DNA of 64,000 bases from Oscillospiraceae bacterium (GCA_017847835.1 JAGASH010000008.1:1-64000); one strand, 5' to 3'; positions 26,189 through 36,213 are shown, counted from the first letter of the stretch. Notes: generated by a model from the sequence alone, not told the origin. A program made the numbers and translations.

Positions 26189-27523
26189 TCAGTCCAAAAA
26201 TCCGGGGTGGTGGCGCATCATAATCTGGCTTTCGAGAGAACGAACCGTTTCAAGTGCAACACCGACAATAATCAGCATTGTTGTGCCGCCGAGTGCCAGA
26301 CCGCTGATGCCCGAAACCATTGAGAAGATTATCGGGAATACTGCGATAATTCCGAGGAAAATCGCTCCGATAAGCGTAATCTTGTTGAGCGAATTGTGAA
26401 TGAAGTCCGAGGTGGGCTTGCCGGGACGATAACCCGGAATTGCACCGTTGTTCTTCTTCAGGTTGTTCGCAATTTCAACAGGATTGTAGGAAATCGCCAC
26501 ATAGAAGTAGTTGAACGCGATGATAAGCAGGAAGTAGATGACCGCGTAAAGAGGAGAATTCTGACTGAAGAAACGGACAAAGCCGTCCCAGAAGGTATCT
26601 CCCGTACCCTTAATTCCGAAGAAGAAGCAGATTGTCTGAGGAAGCGACATAAGCGACATCGCGAAGATAATCGGCATAACACCGCTCATTGCAACCTTAA
26701 TCGGAATGTGTGTTGATTGTCCGCCGTACATTTTGCGTCCGACAACGCGTTTCGCATACTGAACGGGAATTCTGCGCTCTGCATTTGTCATAAAGATGAC
26801 AAACCAAATCATTACAACGTAAATCACAAGAATTACGATGATGAAGGGGATTTTGCTCGCGTCCGTCTGGCAAAGATTGATATAAGTCTTTACGTCGTCG
26901 GGGAAGCGCGCAACGATACCCGCAAAGAGTATCATCGAGATACCGTTTCCGATACCCTTCTCGTTAATTCTGTCGCCGAGCCAGATGATAACCGAAGCGC
27001 CCGCAACAAAGCAAGCTACAATGGTAATCGCCGAAAGCACCTGCGCCAAAGTATCTGCACCCTCGCCGTATTTGAGCAGCTCTATGGGGAGATTGTTATC
27101 ATCTCTTGTGCCTGCACGAAGCGTGAAGTAGAACGCAACCGCCTGTATAAGCGCAATTCCCAGCGAGGTGAACTTTGTGATTTTGTTTATCTTCTTCCTT
27201 CCCTCTTCGCCTTCCTTGGAAAGCCTTTCGAGAGGAGGAATAGCAACCGTCAGCAGCTGAATGATAATCGACGCGTTGATGTAGGGCGTGATGGACATCG
27301 CCAGAAGCGTTCCCTGAGAGAGCGCGCCGCCCGTCATCGTGTCGAGGTAGTTCAACAGCGACGCGTCGCCGATGAGTTGTCCGATTCCCTCATTATTCAG
27401 AAACGGAACAAAAATGCTTGAACCTAAGCGGAACAAAATGATGATAAACAGCGTGTACAGAATCTTTTTGCGCAGCTGGGTATCAACCCACGCGTTGCGA
27501 AAGACTGTTAACATTCCGTTCAA
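26189..27523 (-). CDS. secY: Preprotein translocase subunit SecY
   Basis: 444 residues with ten predicted membrane helices. SecY forms the channel through which SecA or the ribosome drives export and membrane insertion. The segments GSSIFVPF, AMSITPYINASIIIQLL and PGIRPGKPT-like (YRPGKPTSDFI) are signatures. The start is taken as TTG 27523, since a GAGGTGATG site in the end of rplO is correctly spaced for it; an ATG 9 nt further on is possible. SecDF is encoded at 45.7 kb; SecE and SecG are outside the window. Confidence 0.97.
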   Translation of the reverse strand: MNGMLTVFRNAWVDTQLRKKILYTLFIIILFRLGSSIFVPFLNNEGIGQLIGDASLLNYLDTMTGGALSQGTLLAMSITPYINASIIIQLLTVAIPPLERLSKEGEEGRKKINKITKFTSLGIALIQAVAFYFTLRAGTRDDNNLPIELLKYGEGADTLAQVLSAITIVACFVAGASVIIWLGDRINEKGIGNGISMILFAGIVARFPDDVKTYINLCQTDASKIPFIIVILVIYVVMIWFVIFMTNAERRIPVQYAKRVVGRKMYGGQSTHIPIKVAMSGVMPIIFAMSLMSLPQTICFFFGIKGTGDTFWDGFVRFFSQNSPLYAVIYFLLIIAFNYFYVAISYNPVEIANNLKKNNGAIPGYRPGKPTSDFIHNSLNKITLIGAIFLGIIAVFPIIFSMVSGISGLALGGTTMLIIVGVALETVRSLESQIMMRHHPGFLD

Positions 27524-27967
27524 TTACATCACCTCAGCCTTTCCGCCTGCCTTTTCAATTTTTTCCTGAGCGGAAGCTGTGAACTTAACCGCCTTTACAG
27601 TGAGCTTCTTGGTGAGCTCGCCGTTGCCGAGAATTTTAATGCCGTCCTTAGCGTCCTTGATTGCGCCCGAAGCGATAAGAGCCTCAGCGTCAACCACTGC
27701 GCCGTCCTCGAAGCGCTTTTCGAGCTCCGAAACGTTTACGGTTGCGAATTCATCAGCGAAGATGTTGTTGAAGCCTCTCTTGGGCATTCTTCTCTGAAGC
27801 GGCATCTGACCGCCCTCGAAGCCGGGTCTGATAGAACCGCCCGAGCGAGCCTTCTGACCTTTATGTCCCTTGCCTGCGGTCTTGCCGTTTCCGGAGCCGT
27901 GACCTCTGCCGATACGCTTAACTTCCTTTGTAGCGCCGCAAGCCGGCTGTAATTCGTGAAGTTTCAT
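27524..27967 (-). CDS. rplO: 50S ribosomal protein L15
   Basis: 147 residues. L15 is a late assembly protein that contacts several 23S rRNA domains. The N-terminal Gly/Arg-rich extension ([20 protein letters not shown]) is typical, and the globular part ends with the KAGG motif. It abuts secY without a gap. Confidence 0.98.
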   Translation of the reverse strand: MKLHELQPACGATKEVKRIGRGHGSGNGKTAGKGHKGQKARSGGSIRPGFEGGQMPLQRRMPKRGFNNIFADEFATVNVSELEKRFEDGAVVDAEALIASGAIKDAKDGIKILGNGELTKKLTVKAVKFTASAQEKIEKAGGKAEVM

Positions 27968-28018
27968 TAACTATTGCACCCCATTTCTTTTAGTTGATAG
28001 CTTGCAGAATTTCTGCTC

Positions 28019-28198
28019 TCAGACTTCTTCAACCTTAATAAGGTGAGCGATAGTCTTGATTTTGCCTCTTGTAGCACTGTTGTCGGGCTGAGTTGTCACG
28101 GAGTTAATCTTGTGAAGACCCAGCGCCTTTGCTGTGGCAATCTGATTTTTCTTGCAGCTGTTCAAAGAGCGTACAAGAGTGATTTTTAAACTTGCCAT
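28019..28198 (-). CDS. rpmD: 50S ribosomal protein L30
   Basis: 59 residues. The sequence starts MASLKITLVRSLN, carries the SCKKNQIATAKALGL stretch and ends HLIKVEEV, as expected for bacterial L30. ATG 28198 has GGAGG upstream. It lies between rpsE and rplO, its standard position. Confidence 0.96.
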   Translation of the reverse strand: MASLKITLVRSLNSCKKNQIATAKALGLHKINSVTTQPDNSATRGKIKTIAHLIKVEEV

Positions 28199-28225
28199 TG
28201 TGTTTTCCTCCTATAAGCTCTTAAA

Positions 28226-28720
28226 TCAAAGCTCCTTAACGCTCTTGCCTCTGAGAGCCGCAACTTCTTCTGCGGTTCTGAGAGCCATCAAGCCCTGCAT
28301 TGTAGCTCTTACAACGTTGCAGGGGTTGTTGGAACGCAGGGACTTTGTACGAATGTTCTTGATGCCTGCCATTTCGATTACCGCACGAACAGGGCCGCCT
28401 GCGATAACGCCGGTACCTTCGGGAGCCGGACGCATAAGAACTGCGCCTGCACCGAACTTGCCTGTAATCTCGTGAGGAATGGTTGTGCCCTTCAAAGCAA
28501 TCTTGTGAAGATTTTTCTTCGCGTCGTCAATTCCCTTGCGGATTGCATCGGGAACTTCGTTGGATTTGCCCATACCGAAACCAACCGTGCCGTTTCCATC
28601 GCCTACAACAACCAGAGCTGAGAACTTCATAATACGTCCGCCCTTAACGGTTTTGGATACGCGGTTGATGTAAACAACCTTCTCAGAAAGCTCGTTTTCT
28701 GTCTGTTCAATTCTAGCCAA
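28226..28720 (-). CDS. rpsE: 30S ribosomal protein S5
   Basis: 164 residues. S5 sits at the mRNA entry site and influences decoding accuracy. The double-stranded-RNA-binding-like N-terminal domain contains [14 protein letters not shown] and [12 protein letters not shown]; the C-terminal domain has [11 protein letters not shown]. Spacing to rplR is 16 nt. Confidence 0.98.
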   Translation of the reverse strand: MARIEQTENELSEKVVYINRVSKTVKGGRIMKFSALVVVGDGNGTVGFGMGKSNEVPDAIRKGIDDAKKNLHKIALKGTTIPHEITGKFGAGAVLMRPAPEGTGVIAGGPVRAVIEMAGIKNIRTKSLRSNNPCNVVRATMQGLMALRTAEEVAALRGKSVKEL

Positions 28721-28736
28721 GTCATTTCCCTCCTTA

Positions 28737-29096
28737 TCAGAAATTGAGTCCGCCTTCGCGAGCGCCCTCAGCGAGAGCTGCTACACGACCGTGATACACA
28801 TATCCGCCTCTGTCGAATACGACATCGGTGATACCAGCCTTCTTTGCCTTTTCTGCAATCATCTGTCCAACCTTCTTGGCAGCGTCGCAGTTTCCGCCGT
28901 ACATATCAAAACCCTTTTCGGTGGAAGAAGCAGCGCAGAGAGTCTTGCCGTTTACGTCGTCGATAATCTGAGCGTAAATGTGCATAGAAGAGCGGAAAAC
29001 ATTAAGTCTGGGGCACTCGGGAGTTCCCGATACCTTGCCGCGAACACGCTTATGACGGCGCATTCTGCTCTTGTTCTTATCGATTATTTTAATCAT
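28737..29096 (-). CDS. rplR: 50S ribosomal protein L18
   Basis: 119 residues. L18 binds 5S rRNA with L5. The basic N-terminus ([15 protein letters not shown]) and the C-terminal [16 protein letters not shown] motif are diagnostic. A 110-nt gap with a long hairpin separates it from rplF upstream. Confidence 0.98.
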   Translation of the reverse strand: MIKIIDKNKSRMRRHKRVRGKVSGTPECPRLNVFRSSMHIYAQIIDDVNGKTLCAASSTEKGFDMYGGNCDAAKKVGQMIAEKAKKAGITDVVFDRGGYVYHGRVAALAEGAREGGLNF

Positions 29097-29112
29097 CTTA
29101 TTATCCTTTCAT

Positions 29113-29157
29113 AGCCTTTTCCCTGTACGCGCAGCGACGCGTATTGCGGGAAAAGCT
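29113..29157. other. Intercistronic hairpin between rplF and rplR
   Basis: A 45-nt two-part hairpin: AGC(C)TTTTCCC pairs with GGGAAAAGCT on the outside, and TACGCG pairs with CGCGTA on the inside. It is immediately upstream of the rplR ribosome site and lacks a terminal U-run on the transcribed strand, so it is more likely a processing or regulatory structure than a terminator. Confidence 0.6.
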
Positions 29158-29206
29158 CTTCAACAGAATTAATATCTCACGAAGCAAAGCTCCGATATAA
29201 TCAATA

Positions 29207-29752
29207 TTACTTCTTGCCCTTTCCTGCCTTGCCTTCCTTGCGGCGGATATACTCGTCAACGTACTTGATACCTTTACCCTTGTAAGGCTCGGGAGGACGC
29301 TTGCTTCTGATTTCGGAAGCGCGCTGGCCAACCTTCTGCTTGTCGATACCAACAACGATAATCTTGTTGGGAGAAGGAACTTCGAGCTTGCAGTCGTCGG
29401 TGTCCGAAACTACAACCTTGTGCGAATAACCGAGGTTAAGGATAACGTCCTTGCCCTGCTTTTCGCATCTGAAGCCTACGCCGTTGATTTCGAGCTCTTT
29501 CTTGTAGCCCTCGGTTACGCCTACAACCATATTGTGGATAAGCGTTCTCGTAAGACCGTGAAGCGAGCGGGAAATGTTCTCGTCGTTGGGACGCTCAACT
29601 GTGATAACAGCGCCGTCCTGGGTAATCTTCATCGTGTGATTGAATTCTTTTGTGATTGTGCCTTTAGGACCCTTTACGGTTACAACGGAGCCGTCGATTT
29701 TTACGTCAACGCCCGCAGGAACAGTAATAGGCATTCTACCAATTCTTGACAT
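29207..29752 (-). CDS. rplF: 50S ribosomal protein L6
   Basis: 181 residues. L6 lies near the factor-binding centre. Two repeated half-domains are seen; the second includes PEPYKGKGIKYVDEYIRRKEGK, the family signature. MSRIGRMPI is the usual start. It follows rpsH with a 12-nt gap. Confidence 0.98.
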   Translation of the reverse strand: MSRIGRMPITVPAGVDVKIDGSVVTVKGPKGTITKEFNHTMKITQDGAVITVERPNDENISRSLHGLTRTLIHNMVVGVTEGYKKELEINGVGFRCEKQGKDVILNLGYSHKVVVSDTDDCKLEVPSPNKIIVVGIDKQKVGQRASEIRSKRPPEPYKGKGIKYVDEYIRRKEGKAGKGKK

Positions 29753-29764
29753 TACTATTCCTCC

Positions 29765-30163
29765 TTACCATACAAATGCCAGCACTTCGCCGCCGACATT
29801 CATTTCGCGAGCCTTCTTGTCCGTCATAATGCCCTTGGAAGTGGAAACGATAGCGATACCGAGACCCTTCATAACCTTGGGCATATCCTTGCAGTTGGAG
29901 TAAATTCTCAGACCGGGCTTGGAAACTCTTCTCAAACCGGTGATAACCTGTGCCTTGCTGTCGGTGTACTTAAGTGTGATTTTGATAACGCCCTGCTTGT
30001 TGTCGTCAACTACCTTGAAAGCCTTGATGTAGCCTTCGTCGAGCAAAATCTGAGCGATTTGCTTTTTAAGGTTGGAAGCGGGAACGTCAACAGTGGGGTG
30101 CTTTGCGGAATTGGCGTTGCGAATTCTCGTAAGCATATCCGCGATAGTATCTGTAATCTGCAT
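29765..30163 (-). CDS. rpsH: 30S ribosomal protein S8
   Basis: 132 residues. S8 binds helix 21 of 16S rRNA. Signatures include [14 protein letters not shown] and the C-terminal [22 protein letters not shown]. In Escherichia coli S8 represses its own operon by binding near rplE; whether that holds here is unknown. A 154-nt gap with hairpins separates it from rpsN. Confidence 0.98.
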   Translation of the reverse strand: MQITDTIADMLTRIRNANSAKHPTVDVPASNLKKQIAQILLDEGYIKAFKVVDDNKQGVIKITLKYTDSKAQVITGLRRVSKPGLRIYSNCKDMPKVMKGLGIAIVSTSKGIMTDKKAREMNVGGEVLAFVW

Positions 30164-30264
30164 TCATTTACCTCCTAACAACGAGCCGTTACGAATTCCA
30201 TCGGCTAAAAGCCCGTTCGTCGTACTCGCATATTCCGCGCAATAAAGCGCCTTGTCGATACAGA

Positions 30265-30291
30265 GCCGGACATCTGAAAAACCCGTCCGGC
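30265..30291. other. Hairpin in the 154-nt rpsN-rpsH gap
   Basis: GCCGGAC (30265-30271) pairs with GTCCGGC (30285-30291) around a 13-nt loop. It lies within an unusually long gap in a compact operon and has no U-run. Confidence 0.5.
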
Positions 30292-30317
30292 GAGGGATTT
30301 TTGCAGAAGCGATTTGC

Positions 30318-30503
30318 TTACCAGCTTGACTTCTTAACGCCGGGAATCTGTCCCTTGTAAGCAAGCTCTCTGAAGCAGATTCTGCAAATGCCGAATTTGC
30401 GCATATACGCGTGAGGTCTGCCGCAAATTTTGCATCTGTTATAAGCACGAGTTGTGAACTTCGGCTCTCTGAGCTGCTTCTGCTTGAGTGACATCTTTGC
30501 CAT
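30318..30503 (-). CDS. rpsN: 30S ribosomal protein S14, zinc type
   Basis: 61 residues. [21 protein letters not shown] carries two CxxC pairs that bind zinc, so this is the short Zn form of S14. Cells sometimes carry a second zinc-free copy; none is in this window. It starts 18 nt after rplE. Confidence 0.98.
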   Translation of the reverse strand: MAKMSLKQKQLREPKFTTRAYNRCKICGRPHAYMRKFGICRICFRELAYKGQIPGVKKSSW

Positions 30504-30521
30504 AGCTTTCCTCCGTCCTAA

Positions 30522-31061
30522 TTACTTCTCGAAAGGAGCGCCCATAAGTGTGAGCAGCTCTCTGGCTTCTTCGTCGGTCTTTGCGGTTGTGATGAAGTTG
30601 ATATCCATACCGCGAACGGTGTCGATTTTATCGTATTCGATTTCGGGGAAGATGAGCTGTTCCTTAAGACCGAAAGAGTAGTTTCCTCTTCCGTCGAAGG
30701 AGTTGGGGTTGATACCTCTGAAATCGCGTACACGGGGCAGCGCTACGTTGAAAAGTCTGTCGAGGAACTCGTACATAACCTCGCCGCGAAGCGTTACCTT
30801 AACGCCGATAACCTGACCTTCTCTGAGTTTGAAGTTCGCGACAGATTTCTTGGACCTGCAGGCAACGGGCTTCTGACCTGTGATAGCAGCAAGCTCAGCC
30901 ATAACGTTGTCGATAATCTTCGCGTTCTCCTTTGCCTCGCCGCAGCCTACGTTTACAACAATCTTGTCAAGCTTCGGAATCTGCATAACAGACTTGTAAC
31001 CGAACTTCTTGAAGAGAGCGGGAGCTACGGTTTCCTTGTAGAATTCTTTCATTCTTGCCAT
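30522..31061 (-). CDS. rplE: 50S ribosomal protein L5
   Basis: 179 residues. L5 binds 5S rRNA and contacts the P-site t[22 protein letters not shown] and the [19 protein letters not shown] region are characteristic. The N-terminus [16 protein letters not shown] is normal. The gap of 81 nt to rplX contains a hairpin. Confidence 0.98.
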   Translation of the reverse strand: MARMKEFYKETVAPALFKKFGYKSVMQIPKLDKIVVNVGCGEAKENAKIIDNVMAELAAITGQKPVACRSKKSVANFKLREGQVIGVKVTLRGEVMYEFLDRLFNVALPRVRDFRGINPNSFDGRGNYSFGLKEQLIFPEIEYDKIDTVRGMDINFITTAKTDEEARELLTLMGAPFEK

Positions 31062-31090
31062 CGTTTTTTCCTCCGTTTAAGCCGGATTTC

Positions 31091-31119
31091 AGCAGGTGAA
31101 AACTTTGTTTCACACTGCT
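31091..31119. other. Hairpin in the rplX-rplE gap
   Basis: AGCAG pairs with CTGCT and, inside it, GTGAAA with TTTCAC (one bulged A), over 31091-31119. It stands upstream of the rplE ribosome site. Confidence 0.5.
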
Positions 31120-31142
31120 ACTTGTACCCGACCTCTGGGCAA

Positions 31143-31484
31143 TCAATACTTCAGCTCTGCTCCGCAGTGCTTGCAGACTCTGATTTTCTTGCCGTCCTCA
31201 ATCTTGTGACCCACTCTTGTGGGCTTGTCGCACTTAGGGCAAACAGGCATAACCTTGCAAGCGTAAATCGGGCTTTCAGCCTGAACTCTGCCGCCGAGCT
31301 GTCCCTGCTGTCTGGGCTTAACGTGCTTGGTAACCATATTGATACCCTCAACGATTACCTTGCCCTCTTTGGGGGAAACGGTGAGTACCTTACCGGTCTT
31401 TCTCTTGCCGTTCTCGCCGTTTGTGAACTTATCTTTCTTGTCACCCGTCATAAGGGCAACAGTGTCGCCGACTTTAATATTCAT
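31143..31484 (-). CDS. rplX: 50S ribosomal protein L24
   Basis: 113 residues. The KOW domain is N-terminal (MNIKVGDTVALMTG then GKVLTVSPKEGKVIVEGIN). The C-terminal part has CPKCDKP and CKHCGAELKY, a Cys4 zinc ribbon seen in many Firmicutes L24 proteins. L24 starts 50S assembly at the 5' end of 23S rRNA. It follows rplN by 15 nt. Confidence 0.98.
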   Translation of the reverse strand: MNIKVGDTVALMTGDKKDKFTNGENGKRKTGKVLTVSPKEGKVIVEGINMVTKHVKPRQQGQLGGRVQAESPIYACKVMPVCPKCDKPTRVGHKIEDGKKIRVCKHCGAELKY

Positions 31485-31499
31485 ACCGCGGCACCTCCA

Positions 31500-31868
31500 T
31501 TACAGAACTTCGGGAGCAAGCGACAGGATTTTCATATAATCCTTATCTCTCAGCTCTCTTGCAACCGGCCCAAAAATACGAGTTCCCTTCGGATTTTTGT
31601 CCTCCTTGATGATAACCGCTGCGTTTTCGTCAAAGCGGATATATGTGCCGTCGTCGCGTCTTAAACCCTTAGCGGAGCGCACTACGACAGCCTTGACAAC
31701 GTCGCCCTTTTTAACAACGCCGCCGGGTGTAGCTTTTTTAACGGAAGCTACGATAACGTCGCCGATATTTGCGTATCTTCTTCTTGTTCCGCCAAGAACT
31801 CTGATACACATAAGCTCTTTAGCGCCGGTGTTGTCGGCAACCTTGAGCAATGTCTGCATTTGTATCAT
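31500..31868 (-). CDS. rplN: 50S ribosomal protein L14
   Basis: 122 residues. L14 lies at the subunit interface and contacts L19. [27 protein letters not shown] is the usual N-terminus, and [13 protein letters not shown] the usual C-terminal signature. A 57-nt gap follows rpsQ. Confidence 0.98.
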   Translation of the reverse strand: MIQMQTLLKVADNTGAKELMCIRVLGGTRRRYANIGDVIVASVKKATPGGVVKKGDVVKAVVVRSAKGLRRDDGTYIRFDENAAVIIKEDKNPKGTRIFGPVARELRDKDYMKILSLAPEVL

Positions 31869-31925
31869 GGCTTAAACTCCTTCCTTGTCGAACTGCCGCC
31901 GGCAATTCAACGAAAAATTCAGAAA

Positions 31926-32180
31926 TTACTTAGCGCGCTCGATGATGTTTACAAGACGCCATCTCTTATCCTTAGAAAGAGGTCTTGTTTCCATAATCTC
32001 AACTCTGTCGCCTATCTTGCAGGTGTTTTCTTCATCGTGAGCCTTGAGCTTGATGGTGCGCTTTACGATTTTCTTGTAAAGAGGATGACGAACATTATCC
32101 TCGATAGCGACAACGATTGTCTTATCCATCTTATCGCTTACGACTTTGCCTACTCTTGTTTTTCTAAGATTTCTTTCCAT
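31926..32180 (-). CDS. rpsQ: 30S ribosomal protein S17
   Basis: 84 residues, an OB-fold protein bound to the 5' domain of 16S r[24 protein letters not shown] and [18 protein letters not shown] are diagnostic. It lies 21 nt after rpmC. Confidence 0.98.
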   Translation of the reverse strand: MERNLRKTRVGKVVSDKMDKTIVVAIEDNVRHPLYKKIVKRTIKLKAHDEENTCKIGDRVEIMETRPLSKDKRWRLVNIIERAK

Positions 32181-32201
32181 TTTTGTTCTTATCCTCCTTC
32201 C

Positions 32202-32402
32202 TTAATTCTCCGCTGTAAGCTCACGCTCGCGCTGAATGGTCTTGATACGAGCGATATCCTTTTTGACAGCCTTAATTCTTGTGGGGTTGTCAAGCTGGTT
32301 TACAGCGAGCTGGAAGCGCAGATTGAAAAGCTCCTGTTTGAGCTCGGCGAGCTTTGTTTCAAGCTCTTTTTCCGAAAGATATTTAATTTCCGAAGCCTTC
32401 AT
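32202..32402 (-). CDS. rpmC: 50S ribosomal protein L29
   Basis: 66 residues, mostly two antiparallel helices near the tunnel exit. [20 protein letters not shown] and [13 protein letters not shown] are characteristic. Its ATG overlaps the rplP stop (TAATG), so translation is coupled. Confidence 0.98.
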   Translation of the reverse strand: MKASEIKYLSEKELETKLAELKQELFNLRFQLAVNQLDNPTRIKAVKKDIARIKTIQRERELTAEN

Positions 32403-32824
32403 TAAAGCTCACCTCCGTCTTCCTTTTTAACAAACTTGCACTTGATGGGAAGCTTGTGCATCGCAAGACGCATAGCCTCTCTTGCGGTTTCCTCGGGAAC
32501 ACCCGCGATTTCAAACATAACTCTGCCGGGCTTTACAACGGAAACCCAGTATTCGGGAGAACCTTTTCCCGAACCCATACGAGTTCCGAGCGGCTTAGTG
32601 GTTACGGGCTTGTCGGGGAAAATCTTAATCCAAACCTGACCGCCACGCTTGATATAACGCGTCATAGCGACACGGGCTGCCTCAATCTGGTTGGACTTAA
32701 TCCAAGCAGCCTCAAGTGCCTGAAGACCGTATTCGCCGTTAGAAACCTTGTTGCCTCTTGTAGCAACGCCCTTGCGGCGGCCTCTCTGCACTCTTCTGTA
32801 CTTTACTCTCTTAGGAAGCAGCAT
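32402..32824 (-). CDS. rplP: 50S ribosomal protein L16
   Basis: 140 residues. L16 binds near the A site of the peptidyl-transferase region. [19 protein letters not shown] and [19 protein letters not shown] are diagnostic. Both ends overlap neighbours by one base (rpsC stop with its start; its stop with rpmC start). Confidence 0.98.
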   Translation of the reverse strand: MLLPKRVKYRRVQRGRRKGVATRGNKVSNGEYGLQALEAAWIKSNQIEAARVAMTRYIKRGGQVWIKIFPDKPVTTKPLGTRMGSGKGSPEYWVSVVKPGRVMFEIAGVPEETAREAMRLAMHKLPIKCKFVKKEDGGEL

Positions 32825-33654
32825 TATTCGTTACCCCCTTCTTTTTTTGCTTCTGTTCTGGGCTTACGGGGAGGACGACGGTCGCCGTTTCTGCCCGCGC
32901 CGTTTGCTCTGTCGTTACGGCGTCTGTCACCGCGCTCATTTCTTTCAGCACGAGCGGGCTTGTTTGCGTGGATTTCACCCTTGAGAACCTCACCGTTGTA
33001 AATCCAAACCTTAACGCCGATTACACCGTAAGTGGTGTTTGCTCTTGCAACGCCGTATTCGATATCAGCGCGAAGAGTCTGAAGCGGAATTGTACCCTCG
33101 TGGTAGCTCTCGGAACGAGCGATTTCTGCGCCGCCCAAGCGTCCGCTTACCATTGTCTTGATGCCCTTTGCGCCGCTCTTCATAGTTCTGCCGATAGCCT
33201 GCTTCATAGCGCGTCTGAAGGAAACACGTCCCTCGAGCTGCTGAGCGATGCTGTCTGCAACGAGCTGTGCGTTGAGGTCGGGAGCCTTGATTTCTACGAT
33301 GTCGATAGAAACTGTCTTACCGATGAGCTTCTCAACCTCGCCGCGGATTTTCTCAATCTCCGCGCCCTTAGGGCCTATAAGCATTCCCACCTTGTCGGCG
33401 TGAATGTAGATTTTGATTTTGTCAGCGCCTGTGCGCTCAATCTGAATGTCTGCAATGCCAACAGCTCTCGAAAGCAGCTGGCTGGTCTTTTCGCCGGTTA
33501 CCTTGGTGAACATTCTCTTGTTCATCAGATAATCACGGATTTTGTAGTCCTCGACAAGTGTATCACCGAAGGTTGCTTTGCCCGCGAACCAGCGAGAATC
33601 CCAATCCTTGATTACACCCACGCGAAGACCGTGCGGATTAACCTTCTGTCCCAT
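32824..33654 (-). CDS. rpsC: 30S ribosomal protein S3 with long basic tail
   Basis: 276 residues. The KH domain and the C-terminal S3 domain end near residue 220. A further stretch of about 50 residues is made almost only of Arg, Asn, Gly, Asp, Lys and Pro ([16 protein letters not shown] and similar). The Bacillus subtilis protein is near 218 residues, so this tail is an added low-complexity, probably unstructured RNA-binding extension. S3 lies at the mRNA entry tunnel and has helicase activity with S4 and S5. Confidence 0.97.
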   Translation of the reverse strand: MGQKVNPHGLRVGVIKDWDSRWFAGKATFGDTLVEDYKIRDYLMNKRMFTKVTGEKTSQLLSRAVGIADIQIERTGADKIKIYIHADKVGMLIGPKGAEIEKIRGEVEKLIGKTVSIDIVEIKAPDLNAQLVADSIAQQLEGRVSFRRAMKQAIGRTMKSGAKGIKTMVSGRLGGAEIARSESYHEGTIPLQTLRADIEYGVARANTTYGVIGVKVWIYNGEVLKGEIHANKPARAERNERGDRRRNDRANGAGRNGDRRPPRKPRTEAKKEGGNE

Positions 33655-33668
33655 TGTAATTCTCCTCC

Positions 33669-34004
33669 TTATTCAGCTTCTTTAACAACCAGCGTGATGT
33701 TGGACGTTCTCTTTAAAATTCTGTGAGCTCTGCCGTGGTCCTTAGCTCTGATGCGCTTGAGCGTGATGCCTGCGCCAACGTATGCCTGAGAAACATACAG
33801 TCTTGAAGTGTCCATATTGTGATTGTTTTCAGCGTTTGCAACAGCAGACTTAAGCAGCTTTGCAAGCGGCTCGCAAGCGGACTTAGGCGTATTCTTCAGA
33901 ATAGCCATTGCTGTTTCTACGGGCTTGTTGCGAATCAAATCGAGCACGATTCCAACCTTGCGCGGAGAGATACGTACCTGTCTGAGTTCTGCTCTGGCTT
34001 CCAT
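33669..34004 (-). CDS. rplV: 50S ribosomal protein L22
   Basis: 111 residues. The protein lines the exit tunnel through its extended hairpin ([28 protein letters not shown]), a site of macrolide-resistance changes in other bacteria; the hairpin appears complete here. It follows rpsS by 12 nt. Confidence 0.98.
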   Translation of the reverse strand: MEARAELRQVRISPRKVGIVLDLIRNKPVETAMAILKNTPKSACEPLAKLLKSAVANAENNHNMDTSRLYVSQAYVGAGITLKRIRAKDHGRAHRILKRTSNITLVVKEAE

Positions 34005-34016
34005 ATTCTCCCCTCC

Positions 34017-34295
34017 TTACTTCTTACCCGTGGTTTTGCTTCCTGCGTGACCCTTGAAGGTTCTCGTGGGAGCAAACTCGCCGAGCTTGTGTCCTACCAT
34101 ATCCTCGGTAACATATACCGGAACGTGCTTTCTGCCGTCATGAACAGCAAAAGTGTGACCTACGAAATCGGGGAAAATCGTGGAAGAGCGGCTCCAAGTC
34201 TTGAGAACCTTCTTCTCACCCTTCTCGTTCATGTCGAGAACTCTCTTCATAAGAGCTTCCTGAACGTAAGGCCCCTTCTTAATGCTTCTTCCCAT
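34017..34295 (-). CDS. rpsS: 30S ribosomal protein S19
   Basis: 92 residues. S19 lies on the head of the 30S subunit. [15 protein letters not shown] and the [36 protein letters not shown] region identify it. A 123-nt gap with a perfect 8-bp-stem hairpin separates it from rplB. Confidence 0.98.
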   Translation of the reverse strand: MGRSIKKGPYVQEALMKRVLDMNEKGEKKVLKTWSRSSTIFPDFVGHTFAVHDGRKHVPVYVTEDMVGHKLGEFAPTRTFKGHAGSKTTGKK

Positions 34296-34332
34296 TGTTA
34301 TAAATTCCTTTCAAGTTAAGCTGCAAGTTAAT

Positions 34333-34366
34333 GAACGGCGACTTTTGCGTTTCCGCCGCGCCGTTC
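34333..34366. other. Perfect hairpin in the rplB-rpsS gap
   Basis: GAACGGCG (34333-34340) pairs with CGCCGTTC (34359-34366), eight perfect base pairs around an 18-nt loop, inside a 123-nt gap. No U-run follows on the transcribed strand. Confidence 0.55.
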
Positions 34367-34418
34367 TTATTAACAGCAACTGTCGGGTTTAAGCGCAGCC
34401 TGATGTGCGGCACCTTAA

Positions 34419-35252
34419 TTATTTACCGTTTCTTCTTCTTACGATGAACTTATCGGACGCCTTCTTGAGCGAACGTGTCTTGTAACCCAGAGCGGGCTTG
34501 CCCCAAGGAGTTACAGGTCCGGGACGTCCAACAGGGGACTTACCCTCACCACCGCCGTGCGGGTGGTCATTCGGGTTCATTACGGAACCACGAACTGTCG
34601 GTCTGATACCGAGGTGACGGGTCTTACCAGCCTTACCGCGGTTTACGTTCTCGTGGTCGAGGTTGGAAACCGTACCGATAGAAGCGTAGCAGGACGCCTG
34701 AACGTTTCTCAGCTCGCCCGAAGGAAGTCTGAGAAGTGCGTAGCCGTTCTCCTTAGCCATAAGCTGAGCCATATTGCCCGCAGAACGAACCAGCTGGCCG
34801 CCCTTGCCGGGGTGAAGCTCGATGTTGTGGATAACGGTACCTACGGGAATGCTCTCGAGAGGAAGCGCGTTTCCGGGCTTGATGTCCGCGTCTGCGCCTG
34901 CTCTAACGGTGTCGCCTACTTTAAGTCCGTCGGGAGCGATGATATATCTCTTCTCGCCGTCCTCGTACTGAACGAGAGCGATGAAAGCGGAACGGTTCGG
35001 GTCGTATTCGAGCGTCATAACCGTTGCGTTCATTCCGCGCTTATCTCTCTTGAAGTCGATTACGCGGTATTTTTTTCTGTTTCCGCCGCCGATGTGACGA
35101 ACGGTAATTCTGCCGTAGCTGTTTCTGCCTGCGGTCTTCTTAACAGGCTCCAGAAGACTTTTTTCGGGAGCGACCTTGGACAGCCCGCTATAATCGGTAA
35201 CAGTCATACCTCTGCGGCTGTTATTGACAGGCTTGTAAACTTTTATAGCCAT
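34419..35252 (-). CDS. rplB: 50S ribosomal protein L2
   Basis: 277 residues. L2 is required for subunit joining and peptidyl transfer. The catalytically implicated His region is seen in [19 protein letters not shown], and the basic C-terminus ends [12 protein letters not shown]. It follows rplW by 17 nt. Confidence 0.98.
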   Translation of the reverse strand: MAIKVYKPVNNSRRGMTVTDYSGLSKVAPEKSLLEPVKKTAGRNSYGRITVRHIGGGNRKKYRVIDFKRDKRGMNATVMTLEYDPNRSAFIALVQYEDGEKRYIIAPDGLKVGDTVRAGADADIKPGNALPLESIPVGTVIHNIELHPGKGGQLVRSAGNMAQLMAKENGYALLRLPSGELRNVQASCYASIGTVSNLDHENVNRGKAGKTRHLGIRPTVRGSVMNPNDHPHGGGEGKSPVGRPGPVTPWGKPALGYKTRSLKKASDKFIVRRRNGK

Positions 35253-35269
35253 TTCGTTTCACTCCTTAC

Positions 35270-35569
35270 TCAAATCATTCCGTCGAAGAACTCGATAGTC
35301 TTAGAGCCCTCTGCGAGAGTGACAATAGCCTTCTTCCAATCAGAAGTGTAACCCTCGTTTCTGCCCATTCTCTTCTTTCTTCCACGAACGCTTATCGTGT
35401 TTACCTTTGCAACCTTTACGCCCTTGAAGAGAGCCTCGACAGCCTTCGCGATTTCAATCTTGTTGGCATTCTTAGCAACCTTGAAGGTGTACTTGCCGTT
35501 CTGAAGGCATTCGGTGCTGTGTTCGGTGATAATGGGCTTGATGATGATGTCCTGTGCAACCTTTTCCAT
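35270..35569 (-). CDS. rplW: 50S ribosomal protein L23
   Basis: 99 residues. L23 sits at the tunnel exit and docks trigger factor and [17 protein letters not shown] and [23 protein letters not shown] are signature segments. Its start overlaps the rplD stop by one base. Confidence 0.98.
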   Translation of the reverse strand: MEKVAQDIIIKPIITEHSTECLQNGKYTFKVAKNANKIEIAKAVEALFKGVKVAKVNTISVRGRKKRMGRNEGYTSDWKKAIVTLAEGSKTIEFFDGMI

Positions 35570-36192
35570 TATGCGTACACCTCCTCGAGCTTTTCAACAG
35601 CGCCCTTTACGATAACGAACTTATCGCAGTTGAGGATATCGTAAACATTGAGGGAGTTAACCTGCGCTGTCTTGACCTTTTCGATGTTGGCAGCGGACTT
35701 GATAACCTTTGCGTCTGCGCTGTCGAGAACGATGAGGGTCTTGCCCTGTGCGCCGACTGCGTTGAGCATATTGACCATAGTCTTGGTCTTGTACTCGTCC
35801 GTTGTGATAGCGTCAACAACAATCATTTCATTGTCGATGACCTTTGTGGAAAGAGCCGACAGAATAGCCAGTCTCTTTACCTTCTTGTTCATAGCAAGTC
35901 TGTATGAACGGGGCTTCGGGCCAAGCGCGATACCGCCGTGTCTCCACTGCGGAGCTCTTGTCGAACCCTGACGGGCATTACCTGTGCCCTTCTGACGATA
36001 GGGCTTCTTGCCGCCGCCGCTTACTTCGGTTCTTGTAAGCGTGGACTGAGTGCCCTGACGCTGATTTGCGAGATAATTCACAACCGCGGTGTGCATTGCG
36101 GTCTTGTTGGGCTCAATGCCGAAAACTGCGTCGTTAAGCTCAAGCTCGGAAACGACTTTACCCGCCATATCAACTACGTTAATCTTTGACAT
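35569..36192 (-). CDS. rplD: 50S ribosomal protein L4
   Basis: 207 residues. L4 forms part of the exit tunnel through its long loop ([20 protein letters not shown]). In proteobacteria L4 represses the S10 operon through its leader; here the long rpsJ leader makes such a role possible but unproven. It follows rplC by 21 nt. Confidence 0.98.
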   Translation of the reverse strand: MSKINVVDMAGKVVSELELNDAVFGIEPNKTAMHTAVVNYLANQRQGTQSTLTRTEVSGGGKKPYRQKGTGNARQGSTRAPQWRHGGIALGPKPRSYRLAMNKKVKRLAILSALSTKVIDNEMIVVDAITTDEYKTKTMVNMLNAVGAQGKTLIVLDSADAKVIKSAANIEKVKTAQVNSLNVYDILNCDKFVIVKGAVEKLEEVYA

Positions 36193-36213
36193 ATCGTATC
36201 GTCCTCCTTACCT

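Noticed and set aside
29101..29355. 84-codon frame between rplF and rplR
   Set aside because: It runs through the end of rplF in another frame and across the hairpin; no start signal.
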